A stretch of 64,000 nucleotides of DNA from JACKIC01 sp964392305 (GTDB taxonomy: Bacteria > Planctomycetota > UBA1135 > UBA2386), in NCBI GenBank assembly GCA_964392305.1, contig CAYMPV010000019.1, positions 1 through 64,000 on the forward strand, in the 5' to 3' direction. Both the position numbers and the translations under genes were made by a program. The notes under the pieces were generated by a model. The model saw nothing but the letters and a program-made list of their open reading frames with translations. It did not search any database and was not told where the DNA came from. Positions 30,644 to 39,597 of the stretch are shown one piece after another. The stretch's first letter is position 1. Each line of letters begins with the position of its first letter.

Positions 30644-32356
30644 ATGAGCCAATTCGCGAAGAAGCTACGCGGCATCCTGGAGAAGGCGGGCAAGCTCGAC
30701 GCCGCCACCGGGGACACCCTGCTCGCCGAGGCGCAGAGCGAGAAGCGTCCGTTCACGGAGGTGCTGGTCAAGAAGGGCGTCGCCACCGAGCACGAGCTGC
30801 TGGCCCTGATCGCCAAAGCGGCCAACGTGCCGCCGATCGACCTGAGCAAGCTGATCGTCAACAAGGAAGTGCTCGAGTCCGTGCCCGAAGACGTGGCGCG
30901 TGAGTACTGCATCTTCCCCGTCGATCGCATCGGCAACATCATCACCGTCGCGGTCGCCAACCCGTTCGACGTGCTCAAGCTCGACGACATCCGCATCATC
31001 ACGGGTTGTCAGCTGCGCACCGTCGTCAGCACCGCCGAGGAGATCGAGAAGATTCGCGGCAAGGGTTATCAGCGCGAGAGTGAGTCGGTCGACGGCATCC
31101 TGGGCTCGTTCGACGACACCGACGTCGAGCTCAAGGAAGCGGTCGCCGACGAGGACAACACCGACCTGTCGGCGATCAGCGACGAGGACTCGCCGGTCGT
31201 CAAGCTCGTCAACAAGATGATCCTGGACGCCTGCAACACCGGCGCATCGGACATCCACATCGAGCCGTTCGAGAAGAAGGTGATCATCCGCTACCGCAAG
31301 GACGGCTGCCTCTACGAGGCGATGACGCTGCCCAAGCGCATGCAGAACAACATCACCTCGCGCATCAAGATCATGTCCAAGCTGGACATCGCCGAGAAGC
31401 GCAGGCCGCAGGACGGCAAGTTCCAGATGAAGATCGGCCACAAGGCGATCGACTTCCGCGTGTCGATCCTGCCGGTGGTCTGGGGCGAGAAGACCGTCTT
31501 CCGCATCCTCGACTCGAGCAACCTCGCCCTCGACATCAAGTCGCTGGGCTTCGAGAAGCAGCCGATGGAGGACTACCTGTGGGCATGCGCGCAGCCCTAC
31601 GGGATGATCCTCGTCACCGGGCCGACGGGTTCGGGTAAGTCGACGACGCTCTACTCGGCCGTCAAGCACATCGCCGCTCCCGACATCAACCTGGTCACGG
31701 TCGAGGACCCGGTCGAGTACCAGCTCGAAGGCATCAACCAGGTTCCGGTCAATCCGAAGGCCGGCCTGACGTTCGGCGGCGCCCTGCGTTCGATCCTGCG
31801 TCAGGACCCCGACGTGGTGCTGCTCGGCGAAATCCGCGACCAGGAGACCCTCGAGATCGCGGTGAAGGCCGCGCTCACGGGCCACCTGGTGCTCAGCACG
31901 CTGCACACCAACGACGCGCCGTCGACCATCACCCGCATGGTCGACATGGGCATGGATCCGTTCATGGTCGCCAGCTCGACGCTGCTGATCTGCGCGCAGC
32001 GCCTGGGCCGCAAGCTGTGTGGGAACTGCAAGAAGCGCGTCGAGATCAACAAGGACGTGTTGATCCGACTCGGTTTCATCGAGTCGGACTTCACCGCTGG
32101 GCACGAGATGGAGTTCTACGAACCCGTCGGCTGCCCGCGCTGCAACAACGGCTACAAGGGCCGTTTCGCGCTGCTCGAGACGATGCGCATGACGGAAGGA
32201 GTCAAGCGCATGGTCGTAGACCGCGCCCACATCGCCGACGTCAAGAAGCTCGCGCTCAGCGAGGGCATGCTGACGCTGCGGCGTTGCGGCTTGATGAACG
32301 CGATGCGCGGCAAGACCAGTCTGCAAGAGGTCGAGTCGTCGACCATGGCGGACTGA
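30644..32356 (+). CDS. pilB: type IV pilus assembly ATPase PilB
   Basis: Extension motor of the GspE/PilB family, 570 residues. Residues 1 to about 140 are the MshEN-type N-domain, which in relatives binds cyclic di-GMP. Then comes SDIHIEPFE, Walker A GPTGSGKST, the Asp box VEDPVEYQL, VLLGEIRDQET and the His box TLHTNDA. A zinc site CGNCKK with GCPRCNNGY near the C-terminus identifies PilB/GspE rather than PilT. It lies directly after pilT and 38 bases before pilC in a co-directional operon. Confidence 0.95.
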   Translation: MSQFAKKLRGILEKAGKLDAATGDTLLAEAQSEKRPFTEVLVKKGVATEHELLALIAKAANVPPIDLSKLIVNKEVLESVPEDVAREYCIFPVDRIGNIITVAVANPFDVLKLDDIRIITGCQLRTVVSTAEEIEKIRGKGYQRESESVDGILGSFDDTDVELKEAVADEDNTDLSAISDEDSPVVKLVNKMILDACNTGASDIHIEPFEKKVIIRYRKDGCLYEAMTLPKRMQNNITSRIKIMSKLDIAEKRRPQDGKFQMKIGHKAIDFRVSILPVVWGEKTVFRILDSSNLALDIKSLGFEKQPMEDYLWACAQPYGMILVTGPTGSGKSTTLYSAVKHIAAPDINLVTVEDPVEYQLEGINQVPVNPKAGLTFGGALRSILRQDPDVVLLGEIRDQETLEIAVKAALTGHLVLSTLHTNDAPSTITRMVDMGMDPFMVASSTLLICAQRLGRKLCGNCKKRVEINKDVLIRLGFIESDFTAGHEMEFYEPVGCPRCNNGYKGRFALLETMRMTEGVKRMVVDRAHIADVKKLALSEGMLTLRRCGLMNAMRGKTSLQEVESSTMAD

Positions 32357-32394
32357 GCAGGGGAATTCGACGGTAGGAAGAGGCAAGGGGAATC

Positions 32395-33639
32395 ATGGCC
32401 ACGAAGTTCAAGTACGAAGCGAAGGACGCCGCCGGCAAGACCGTCAAGGGTTCGGTGGCGGCATCGAGCCAGTCCGAGGCGGTCGCCGACCTGCGGCGCC
32501 GCAATCTCACACCGGTCGACGTCAAGAAGGCCGGTGGCCTCTTCGGCCTCGGCGGCGGCGGCACGGGCCCGAAGGGACGCAAGAAGGCGACCCGCTCCGG
32601 CGTCAGGAAGGGCGAACTCGAGGTCTTCACGCGCCAGCTGTCGACGATGCTGAGCGCCGGTATCCCGATGCTCGAAGCGCTCGAGATCCTCGCCGATCAG
32701 GCCGAGTCTCCTGGCTTCGCCTACTGCCTGGACAAGGTCGTCGAGGACATCCGTTCGGGCTCCGACCTCAGCAAGGCGATGGAGCCGCACAAACGCGTCT
32801 TCTCGCACATCTACGTCAGCATGATCCGCGCCGGTGAAGTGTCCGGCCAGATCGACATCATCCTGCAGCGCCTCGCCGATTATCTCGAGGCGGCGGCGCA
32901 CCTGCGCAGCGAGATCAAGTCGGCGATGACCTACCCGGTCATCTCGCTGTTCCTGGTCATCGGCATCGCCTCGTTCCTGATGATCGGCATCGTGCCGTCG
33001 TTCAAGCCGGTGTTCGACTCGCTCGAAGTCGAGTTGCCCGGCTTGACCGTGTTCATCATGGACATCGCGTTCTTCATGCGCGACTACTGGTACCTGATCT
33101 TCGGCGGCATGTTCGGCGCGTTCGTCGGCATCAAGGCGCTCTGCAAGACGCCCAAGGGTGCCTACGCCAAGGACGCGATCATGCTGCGTGTGCCGGTGTT
33201 CGGCGTGTTGTTCAAGAAGGTCGCGCTGTCGCGCTTCGCACGCACGTTCTCGACGCTGGTCAAGAGCGGCGTGCCGATCCTCGGCGCGATGGAGATCGTC
33301 TCGGACACCGCCGGCAACCTGGTGATCTCGGGCATCGTCGACCGCGCCCGCGACAGCGTGCGCAACGGTGAGAGCCTGTCGGACCCGTTCATGAAGTCGA
33401 CGGTGTTCCCGCCGATGGTCACCAAGATGATGGCGATCGGTGAACGTTCGGGCGCGCTCGACGCGCTGCTCGAGAAGATCGCCGAGTTCTACGACCAGCA
33501 GGTCGAGGCCGAGGTCAAGGGCCTCACGTCGATGATCGAGCCGATCATGATCGCGATCATGGGTGTGATCGTGGGTGGCATCGTGCTCGCGGTGTTCCTG
33601 CCGATCTTCAAGCTGCAGGAGAAGTTGTCGGGCGGCTAG
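32395..33639 (+). CDS. pilC: type IV pilus inner-membrane platform protein PilC
   Basis: GspF/PilC family, 414 residues: the membrane platform that PilB and PilT act on. The N-terminus (FKYEAKDAAGKTVKGS) is the typical start. Two cytoplasmic T2SSF domains are visible (FTRQLSTMLSAGIPMLEAL; FARTFSTLVKSGVPI), each followed by membrane segments, the last near residues 380-405. A Gly-rich linker (GLFGLGGGG) sits near residue 50. A GAGGCAAGGGGA purine run precedes the ATG. Identity secure. Confidence 0.95.
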   Translation: MATKFKYEAKDAAGKTVKGSVAASSQSEAVADLRRRNLTPVDVKKAGGLFGLGGGGTGPKGRKKATRSGVRKGELEVFTRQLSTMLSAGIPMLEALEILADQAESPGFAYCLDKVVEDIRSGSDLSKAMEPHKRVFSHIYVSMIRAGEVSGQIDIILQRLADYLEAAAHLRSEIKSAMTYPVISLFLVIGIASFLMIGIVPSFKPVFDSLEVELPGLTVFIMDIAFFMRDYWYLIFGGMFGAFVGIKALCKTPKGAYAKDAIMLRVPVFGVLFKKVALSRFARTFSTLVKSGVPILGAMEIVSDTAGNLVISGIVDRARDSVRNGESLSDPFMKSTVFPPMVTKMMAIGERSGALDALLEKIAEFYDQQVEAEVKGLTSMIEPIMIAIMGVIVGGIVLAVFLPIFKLQEKLSGG

Positions 33640-33692
33640 GCCGCTCGCACGACCCGCGCACCACCAGCAAGGCAAGGCGAAGGAGAACGATC

Positions 33693-34571
33693 GTGAACGA
33701 AGCCCAGGGACGCGCGCTGCTCTACGGCGGCGCGATGGTGTTGGTCGGCGGCCTGTGCGCCGCGAGCCTGCTCTACCGGCCCGAGCCGGACGTCTACACG
33801 CTGCTCAGCAGCGCCGACGTGCAACTGCGCCTCGCCTACGCGATCCCCGCGGTCGACAAGCAGGGCGTAGCGCTGTCGTCGCGCGACGAGATGATCGCCG
33901 ACGCGCAGAAGCACCTGGAGATGGTCGAGAAGATCAAACCCGGCATGGCCTGCACCGCCGAGTTCCGCGGCTTCGTGCACATGCTGCGCGGCGAGCCCAA
34001 GCAGGCCGCGGCCGTCTATGCCGAGGCCCGCAACTGCCAGGACTGCACCGCCGAACAGGGTGACGTGCTGGCCTTCAACGAGGCGCGCATGCTCGCCGAG
34101 GCCGGCGAGGTCGACGCCGCCCTGCGGGTGTTCTCGGTCCACGCGGCGCGGTTGGATTCCCGTTTCGGGACGCAGCGTCAACTCGAAGAAGCGTCGATCC
34201 TGCGCCGCGCCGGGCGCTTGCAGGAGGCCGAAGCACGCGTCGACGTCGTCGTCGCCGGCGCCGCCGTCGATGCGATGTCATGGCTGCAAGCCGGCCGTGA
34301 GTACCTCGAACTGGGCGAACACGACAAGGCCGAGCGCGCCCTGACCGCGGCGCAGGCTGATGTGCCAATTGCGAACTACTACCTCGCCCGCCTCAAGTTG
34401 GCGGCTGGTGATGTCGATAGAACTCTGGCGTTGCTGGAAACGGCGACCGCCGCGGTGCCCGGAGATGCCCGGCGCCTGCTTCGGGAAGAGGCAGACGTCT
34501 GGCAGGGAATCGCGACGGACGTGCGCTTCGAGCAGCTCCAAACGCCGCGCGCTGCGACTCCTGGTCGCTGA
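33693..34571 (+). CDS. membrane-anchored TPR-like protein in the pilus operon
   Basis: 292 residues from a GTG with an AAGGAG ribosome-binding site. One N-terminal membrane segment (about residues 9-27) is followed by alpha-helical repeats rich in Ala/Glu with TPR character, for example GEPKQAAAVYAEA, AGEVDAALRVF and LGEHDKAERAL. A CxxC pair (NCQDC) lies between repeats near residue 112. It sits between pilC and the pilin gene. TPR proteins such as PilF/PilW help secretin assembly in other pili, so a similar accessory role is inferred, not shown. Confidence 0.7.
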   Translation: MNEAQGRALLYGGAMVLVGGLCAASLLYRPEPDVYTLLSSADVQLRLAYAIPAVDKQGVALSSRDEMIADAQKHLEMVEKIKPGMACTAEFRGFVHMLRGEPKQAAAVYAEARNCQDCTAEQGDVLAFNEARMLAEAGEVDAALRVFSVHAARLDSRFGTQRQLEEASILRRAGRLQEAEARVDVVVAGAAVDAMSWLQAGREYLELGEHDKAERALTAAQADVPIANYYLARLKLAAGDVDRTLALLETATAAVPGDARRLLREEADVWQGIATDVRFEQLQTPRAATPGR

Positions 34572-34590
34572 ACGCGGCGAGAAGGAAGAG

Positions 34591-34616
34591 AAAGGGGAAC
34601 CACACAAAGGGGAACC
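34591..34616 (+). repeat. direct repeat AAAGGGGAACC, period 15
   Basis: AAAGGGGAACC at 34591-34601 and 34606-34616, separated by ACAC, in the spacer between the TPR gene and the pilin gene. Purine-rich and Shine-Dalgarno-like but about 50 bases before the pilin start. Confidence 0.6.
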
Positions 34617-34667
34617 GATCGGCGGCCACGTCGGCCGTCGACCAGCACAGGTTGTACGGGAGAAAAC

Positions 34668-35354
34668 ATGTCCAAGCGGGAACAGGGCTTCACACTCATC
34701 GAGCTGATGATCGTCGTTGCGATCATCGCCATCATCGCGTCGATCGCGATTCCGAACCTCCTCAGCGCGCGCCTCAACGCCAATGAATCGGCCGCGATCG
34801 CCACGCTGAAGAACATCTCGTCGGGCCAGTCGCAGTGCCAGGCCTCGGGCGTCATCGACGTCAACGGCAACGGCTCGGGCGAGTACGGCTTCTTCGGCGA
34901 GCTGTCGGGCCGCACCGCGGTCCGCAACAGCACGCAGCGCATCAGCCCGGCGGTGCTCTCGAGCGCCTTCGGCAACGTCGCCGCGGCCCGCGTCTCGCGC
35001 TCGGGCTACCTCTTCCAGATGTTCCTCCCGGACGCCACGGCGGCCGGCATCGAGGAAGATGCGACCGGCGGTGACCCGGACAACGGCCAGGGCGTCGACC
35101 CGGGCCAGGCCGAGACGCTGTGGTGCTGCTACGCCTGGCCGCAGGTCCAGGGCAACAGCGGCAAGCGCACGTTCTTCGTGAACCAGGCCGGTGACGTGCT
35201 CGCCACCAACGGTGCGGTCGTCGCCTACAACGGCACCACCACGCCGGTGACCTACGACGTCGCGTTCGCCGCGACGAGCTCGGCCGCGATGGGTGTGCCC
35301 GTCGCCGCCAACACGCTCGGCCAGGACGGCAACACCTGGGTCGTCGTGCAGTGA
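34668..35354 (+). CDS. pilA: type IV pilin / pseudopilin, probable major pilin
   Basis: 228 residues. The class III leader MSKREQG is cut before F8; the mature protein starts FTLIELMIVVAIIAIIASIA with Glu at mature position 5. The globular part starts with ANESAAIATLKNISSGQ and contains D-x-NGNGSGEYGFFGEL, a pattern I associate with planctomycete-type pilins. Cysteines occur at SQCQ and in a WCCYAW segment. A GGGAG site precedes the ATG. Two strong hairpins follow, as expected for a highly expressed last gene. It could alternatively be a GspG-like pseudopilin; the neighbouring pilT argues for a pilus. Confidence 0.88.
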   Translation: MSKREQGFTLIELMIVVAIIAIIASIAIPNLLSARLNANESAAIATLKNISSGQSQCQASGVIDVNGNGSGEYGFFGELSGRTAVRNSTQRISPAVLSSAFGNVAAARVSRSGYLFQMFLPDATAAGIEEDATGGDPDNGQGVDPGQAETLWCCYAWPQVQGNSGKRTFFVNQAGDVLATNGAVVAYNGTTTPVTYDVAFAATSSAAMGVPVAANTLGQDGNTWVVVQ

Positions 35355-35369
35355 TGCACGCTGGCACCT

Positions 35370-35390
35370 GATGCGCCTTCTGGGCGCATC
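35370..35390 (+). terminator. first hairpin after the pilin gene
   Basis: A perfect 8-bp stem GATGCGCC/GGCGCATC with loop TTCTG, 15 bases after the pilin stop. No T-run; it probably works with the larger hairpin 10 bases downstream. Confidence 0.6.
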
Positions 35391-35400
35391 ATGCCAACGC

Positions 35401-35446
35401 CAACGCCCGTCACCTGTTCGCAGGTGGCGGGCGTTGTGCGTTTGTG
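35401..35446 (+). terminator. large terminator hairpin after the pilin gene
   Basis: CAACGCCCG-T-CACCTG pairs with CAGGTG-G-CGGGCGTTG: 15 Watson-Crick pairs plus one T-G wobble, closed by a TTCG tetraloop (35417-35420), followed by TGCGTTTGTG. Very stable and correctly placed to end the pilus operon. Confidence 0.75.
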
Positions 35447-35492
35447 GAGGCCGCACTCAGGGGGGAGGGGCGGTCGCGCCGATAGCATCGCC

Positions 35493-36563
35493 ATGTCGGC
35501 CAAGACCAAGTCCACCGGTGGCAAGTCCACCGGTGCCAAGAGCACTGTCGTCACGACCTCCGTCGACCCGCTCGCGAGCCTGATGGGCGCGGGCGAACTG
35601 CCGACGGCGAACGCCGCGGGCACCGTGCCCGCGATCGTCGTCGACGACGAACGGTCCGCCGCGCGCCGCGTGCAGAGCCTGTCGGTGGTGATCCCGGCGC
35701 GCAACGAGTCGCTGAACCTGCCGGGGCTGCTCGACGAGGTCAACGCCGCGCTCGCGGCCAGCGACGTGCCGTTCCGCGAGGTGATCGTCGTCGACGACGG
35801 CTCGAGCGACGACAGCGGCAAGATCGCGGCCGCGGCCGGCGCACGTGTCGTGCGGCACGCGCACGGGCTCGGTAACGGCGCCGCGGTCAAGCGCGGCATC
35901 CGCGAGGCCAAGGGCCAGTGGATCGTGATGCTCGACGGCGACGGCCAGCATCCGCCGGCGGAGCTCGCCGCGATGTTGTCGATGGTCGAGGGCTCGGGCT
36001 ACGACATGGTGGTCGCCTCGCGCGGCGGCAGTGGCGGCAGCCTGCACCGCAACTTCGCCAACCAGGTCTACAACCGCCTCGCCAGCTACGTCTCGGGGTA
36101 CCACATCCCCGACCTCACCAGCGGCTACCGGCTGCTGCGCGCCGACGTCGCCAAGGACCTCGTCTGGCTGCTGCCCAACACGTTCAGCTACCCGACGACG
36201 ATCACGATGTCGATGCTGCGCGGCGGCTGGTCGGTGGGCTTCCATCCGTTTGCCGTGCGCCAACGCCAGGGCAAGAGCCACGTGCGCCTGTTCGCCGACG
36301 GCAGCCGCTTCTTCCTGATCATCCTGCGCATCGCGACGATGTTCGCGCCGTTGCGTGTGTTCCTGCCGGTGTCGATGGCGACCGCCGCGCTCGGCATCGG
36401 CTGGTACGCCTACACCTGGTTCACCGAAGGCCGTTTCACCAACATGGCGGTGCTGCTGCTCGGCCAGGCGACGCTGTTGTTCGCGCTGGGGCTGATCGCC
36501 GAGCAGATCGCGGCGCTGCGGTTCCAGGGGCTGTCGCGCAGCAGCGATCGGGGCGGCGCGTGA
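35493..36563 (+). CDS. family 2 glycosyltransferase, DPM/GtrB-like
   Basis: 356 residues. The GT-A fold starts near residue 65: SLSVVIPARNE, VVDDGSSDDS, the DGDGQHPP metal-binding DxD, then the acceptor block DLTSGYRLLR. Two membrane segments near the C-terminus (about 285-306 and 318-340) match enzymes that transfer a sugar to polyprenyl phosphate. Residues 1-60 are a low-complexity head with KSTGG/KSTGA repeats. The ATG at 35493 was chosen over an earlier in-frame start that would run into the terminator hairpin. Its stop overlaps the next gene by GTGA, so the three genes after the pilin are coupled. Probable role: envelope or pilus glycan synthesis. Confidence 0.8.
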   Translation: MSAKTKSTGGKSTGAKSTVVTTSVDPLASLMGAGELPTANAAGTVPAIVVDDERSAARRVQSLSVVIPARNESLNLPGLLDEVNAALAASDVPFREVIVVDDGSSDDSGKIAAAAGARVVRHAHGLGNGAAVKRGIREAKGQWIVMLDGDGQHPPAELAAMLSMVEGSGYDMVVASRGGSGGSLHRNFANQVYNRLASYVSGYHIPDLTSGYRLLRADVAKDLVWLLPNTFSYPTTITMSMLRGGWSVGFHPFAVRQRQGKSHVRLFADGSRFFLIILRIATMFAPLRVFLPVSMATAALGIGWYAYTWFTEGRFTNMAVLLLGQATLLFALGLIAEQIAALRFQGLSRSSDRGGA

Positions 36564-37702
36564 GCGACAGCGTGTTGTTCTGCGGGGCCTGGGACGAAGG
36601 CCCCGGTTACCCACGCACCACCAGCCTCAAGAACGTCGTCGCCGCGGCCGGCTACGCGGTGCGTTGTTGCCGCGTGCCCGCGCTCGGTCGCGACAAACAG
36701 CGCGTGTTGCGCCAGCCGTGGCGGTGGCCGCAGGCGGCGTGGCGGTCGCGCGCCGGCCGCCGACTGCTCTGTGAACGACTGCGAGCCGAGCTCGCGCGGG
36801 AGACGCCGCGCTGCGTCGTGGTGCCGTACCCGGGCCATCAGGTCGTAGGCGACGTGCGCCGCGCGACCACCGCGCCGATCGTGCTCGACCTGTTCCTGTC
36901 GGCGTACGACACGGTGATCGAGGATCGCCGTCTCGCCGAACCCGGTTCGCTGGCGGCCGCGTATCTGGCCGGCGTCGATCGCCGCGCCTGCGCGGCGGCC
37001 GACCTGGTGCTGCTCGATACACCCGAGAACGCGGCCTACGTCGCGTCGCTGACCGGTCTGCCCGCGGAACGTTTCGGCTGGTTGCCGGTCAACGACCCCG
37101 ACGTGCCCGACCAGCCGGCGCCCTGGCGCGGCGCGCCCGGCGGCGTGCTGCAGCTGCTGTTCTTCGGCACCGGCGTGCCGTTGCACGGCCTGTCGACGCT
37201 GCTCGCGGCCGTGGCCAGCGTGCCGCGGGTGCATCTGACGCTCGTCGGCGGCACCGCCGCCGATCGCGTCGAAGCCCAGCGCCTGCTCGGCGATCGCCTG
37301 CGACTGCTGCCCGAGTTCGTCGACCGGCAGCGGATCGCGTCACTGCTCGACGAGTGCCAGCTGGTCGCCGGCGTGTTCGGCGACTCCGGCAAGGCGCAGC
37401 GAGTGGTCCCGTTCAAGGTCGTACACGCGCTCGGCGCGGGGCGGCCGGTGCTGACCGCCGATACGCCGGCCGTGTGCGGCTGGCTCGAAGGCAGCGGCGC
37501 GGTGTTCCTGACGCCGGCCGCGAACGTCGCCGCGCTCGCCGGCACGCTGCGCCGCCTGGTCAACGACCCGCAGCAGCTCTGTGATGCGGCGGCAGCCGCG
37601 CGCCCGGCCTACGACCGCACCTTCTCGCTGCACGCGTGCCGCGATCGGTGGCTGCAGCTCATGACCCATCTCGACGGCGTCGGCCTGGAGTGTGTCCGAT
37701 GA
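36560..37702 (+). CDS. GT-B fold glycosyltransferase (GT4-like)
   Basis: 380 residues from a GTG that overlaps the upstream stop by four bases. The N-terminal half has the loose Rossmann pattern of GT-B enzymes (VLFCGAWDEGPGYPR). The C-terminal half has the recognisable donor-binding elements: LLFFGTGVPLHGLSTLL, VHLTLVGG, then FGDSGKAQRVVPFKVVHALGAGRPVLTAD with the sugar-nucleotide-binding Lys. The donor and acceptor cannot be told. The next gene starts inside the stop (ATGA). Confidence 0.75.
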   Translation: MSDSVLFCGAWDEGPGYPRTTSLKNVVAAAGYAVRCCRVPALGRDKQRVLRQPWRWPQAAWRSRAGRRLLCERLRAELARETPRCVVVPYPGHQVVGDVRRATTAPIVLDLFLSAYDTVIEDRRLAEPGSLAAAYLAGVDRRACAAADLVLLDTPENAAYVASLTGLPAERFGWLPVNDPDVPDQPAPWRGAPGGVLQLLFFGTGVPLHGLSTLLAAVASVPRVHLTLVGGTAADRVEAQRLLGDRLRLLPEFVDRQRIASLLDECQLVAGVFGDSGKAQRVVPFKVVHALGAGRPVLTADTPAVCGWLEGSGAVFLTPAANVAALAGTLRRLVNDPQQLCDAAAAARPAYDRTFSLHACRDRWLQLMTHLDGVGLECVR

Positions 37703-39597
37703 GCCTGGATCGCGAACAGGTCGCGCGTCTGCACCGTTGGTCGCTGTTCGCGGTGGCCTTGGCGGCGCTGCTCGCCTACGGCAGCGCGCTGCTCGGCGAC
37801 TTCGTGTTCGACGACGTGCACTCGGTGATCGGCAACGACGCCCTGCGCGATCTGTCCGGCATCGGGCGTTTGCTGACCGATCCCAGCGCCTTCAGCGGCA
37901 CCGGCCAGCGCATGTACCGACCGGTGCTGCTGGTGTCGTTCGCGCTCAACATGGCGATCTCGCCGGCGGCGTGGTCGTTCAAGCTCGGCAACCTGCTGCT
38001 GCATGTCGGCGTCGCGCTGCTGGCCCTGGGCTGGCTGCGTCGCCTTGGCGTGCCGCTGCTGGCGCGCATGCTGGGTGCCGCCGTGTTCGCCGTGCATCCG
38101 CTCGCGAGCGAAGCGATCAACCTGACCTCGGCGCGCAGCGAACTGCTGCTCGTGTTCGGGCTGGTGATCGGCGCGCGCGGCCATCTGGCCTGGTTACGCG
38201 GCCGCACGCCGTGGCTCGGCATGCTGGGCATGATCACCGGCGCCGTGCTCGCCTGCGGCAGCAAGGAGACCGGCGTGGTGCTGCCGGCGTTGCTGTTTGC
38301 GCAAGCCTGGGTGGTGCGGCGTGCGCCGTGGACACGCCGTGAGTTCGTGCGGGTCGTGCGCGATCTGTTGCCCGTGATCGCACTGGTGCTCGTCTACCTG
38401 GTGCTGCGCAAGGTCCTGCTCGGGCAGGCGACCACGAACCTGCTCAACCGCAGTGGCGAGGACCCGACGCTGGGCTTCTCGCGCACGCTGACGACGCAGC
38501 TGGCGACGATGGGGCTGCTGTTGCCGCGCGGTCTGCTGCAGATGGTGGTGCCGGCCGGGCTGTCGTTCGACCCGCAGGTGTCGTTCCGCTTCTCGTTCTT
38601 CGATCCGCTGGTGCTCGCCGGCTGGCTCGGCGTGATCGCCGCAACCGCGCTGGCGCTGTGGCCCGGTCGCCGATCACGGTCGCGCCGCATCGGCGCCGTG
38701 TTCGCGTGGCTGACCGCGCTGCCGTGGATCGTGGTGCCGCTCAACATGCCGTTCGCCGAACACCGGCTCTACGGACCGCTGCTCGGTATGAGCCTCGTCG
38801 CCGCGCCGCTGCTGGGTGCCTTGCTGGAACGGTTGACGGTGTGTGCATCGGGGGCCGGGGCGCGGTCACCAACACCGCCGCGTTGGTTGCCGTTGCCGAT
38901 CGCCGCGCTGCTGCTGACGTTCGCCGCGCACGCGACGCTGCGCACCCTCGACTACCGCGACGAGCGCCTGCTCTGGCAACACGAGATCGCCCAGCACCCG
39001 CTCGCCTGGCGCGCGTGGTGGGGGTTGGGCACGGCCCAGCAGCGCTACGGTCAGCCGCTCGCCGCGGTGGCGCCGCTGGCCCACGCGCACGCGTTGCTGC
39101 CGCGTCACTTCGATCTGCTGCGCAACTACGCCGAGGCGGTGCTGCGCTTGCCCGCCGGTCACGAGCAGCCATGGTTGGCGATGGTGTTGACGCAGAAGCT
39201 GCGCGAACGGGCGCCGCGAGATCCGTGGGCCCACGCGTTGTCCGCCGACGCCTGCATGCAGGCCGGTCGCGCCAGCGGTGAGCGCCAGTACTTCGAACAG
39301 GCCGAGCAGCTGGCGCTCGCGTGCCTGGAGTTCGCGCCGCCCAAAGCCCTGGTCTACCGGCTCGCCGCCAACGCCCGTCGCGCGCTCGGCGACCTGCAGG
39401 GTGCGCTCGCGCACCTCGACACGAGCATCGACAGCGGCTTCGACTACGTGCCGGTGCGCGCCGAGCGCGCGACGTTGTTGGGTCTGCTGGGCCGCACCGC
39501 CGAGGCGCGCCGCGAGCTGCGTTTGCTGCAGCAGCAGGCGCCGTTCGACCCCGCGGTGCAGCAGGCGATGCAGCTGCTGGCCTCGCCGGGACGTTAG
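37699..39597 (+). CDS. multi-pass membrane protein with C-terminal TPR-like repeats (TMTC/GT-C-like)
   Basis: 632 residues. The first luminal loop reads FVFDDVHSVIGNDAL, the diagnostic loop of TMTC-type and related GT-C glycosyltransferases with an acidic pair (DD). About ten hydrophobic segments follow up to residue 410. The C-terminal 220 residues are helical repeats (WWGLGTAQQRYGQ, LGDLQGALAHLDTSI), consistent with TPRs. This layout predicts a lipid-linked-sugar-dependent transferase. It is coupled to the GT gene upstream. Its stop overlaps the tatD stop on the other strand by three bases. Confidence 0.7.
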   Translation: MSLDREQVARLHRWSLFAVALAALLAYGSALLGDFVFDDVHSVIGNDALRDLSGIGRLLTDPSAFSGTGQRMYRPVLLVSFALNMAISPAAWSFKLGNLLLHVGVALLALGWLRRLGVPLLARMLGAAVFAVHPLASEAINLTSARSELLLVFGLVIGARGHLAWLRGRTPWLGMLGMITGAVLACGSKETGVVLPALLFAQAWVVRRAPWTRREFVRVVRDLLPVIALVLVYLVLRKVLLGQATTNLLNRSGEDPTLGFSRTLTTQLATMGLLLPRGLLQMVVPAGLSFDPQVSFRFSFFDPLVLAGWLGVIAATALALWPGRRSRSRRIGAVFAWLTALPWIVVPLNMPFAEHRLYGPLLGMSLVAAPLLGALLERLTVCASGAGARSPTPPRWLPLPIAALLLTFAAHATLRTLDYRDERLLWQHEIAQHPLAWRAWWGLGTAQQRYGQPLAAVAPLAHAHALLPRHFDLLRNYAEAVLRLPAGHEQPWLAMVLTQKLRERAPRDPWAHALSADACMQAGRASGERQYFEQAEQLALACLEFAPPKALVYRLAANARRALGDLQGALAHLDTSIDSGFDYVPVRAERATLLGLLGRTAEARRELRLLQQQAPFDPAVQQAMQLLASPGR

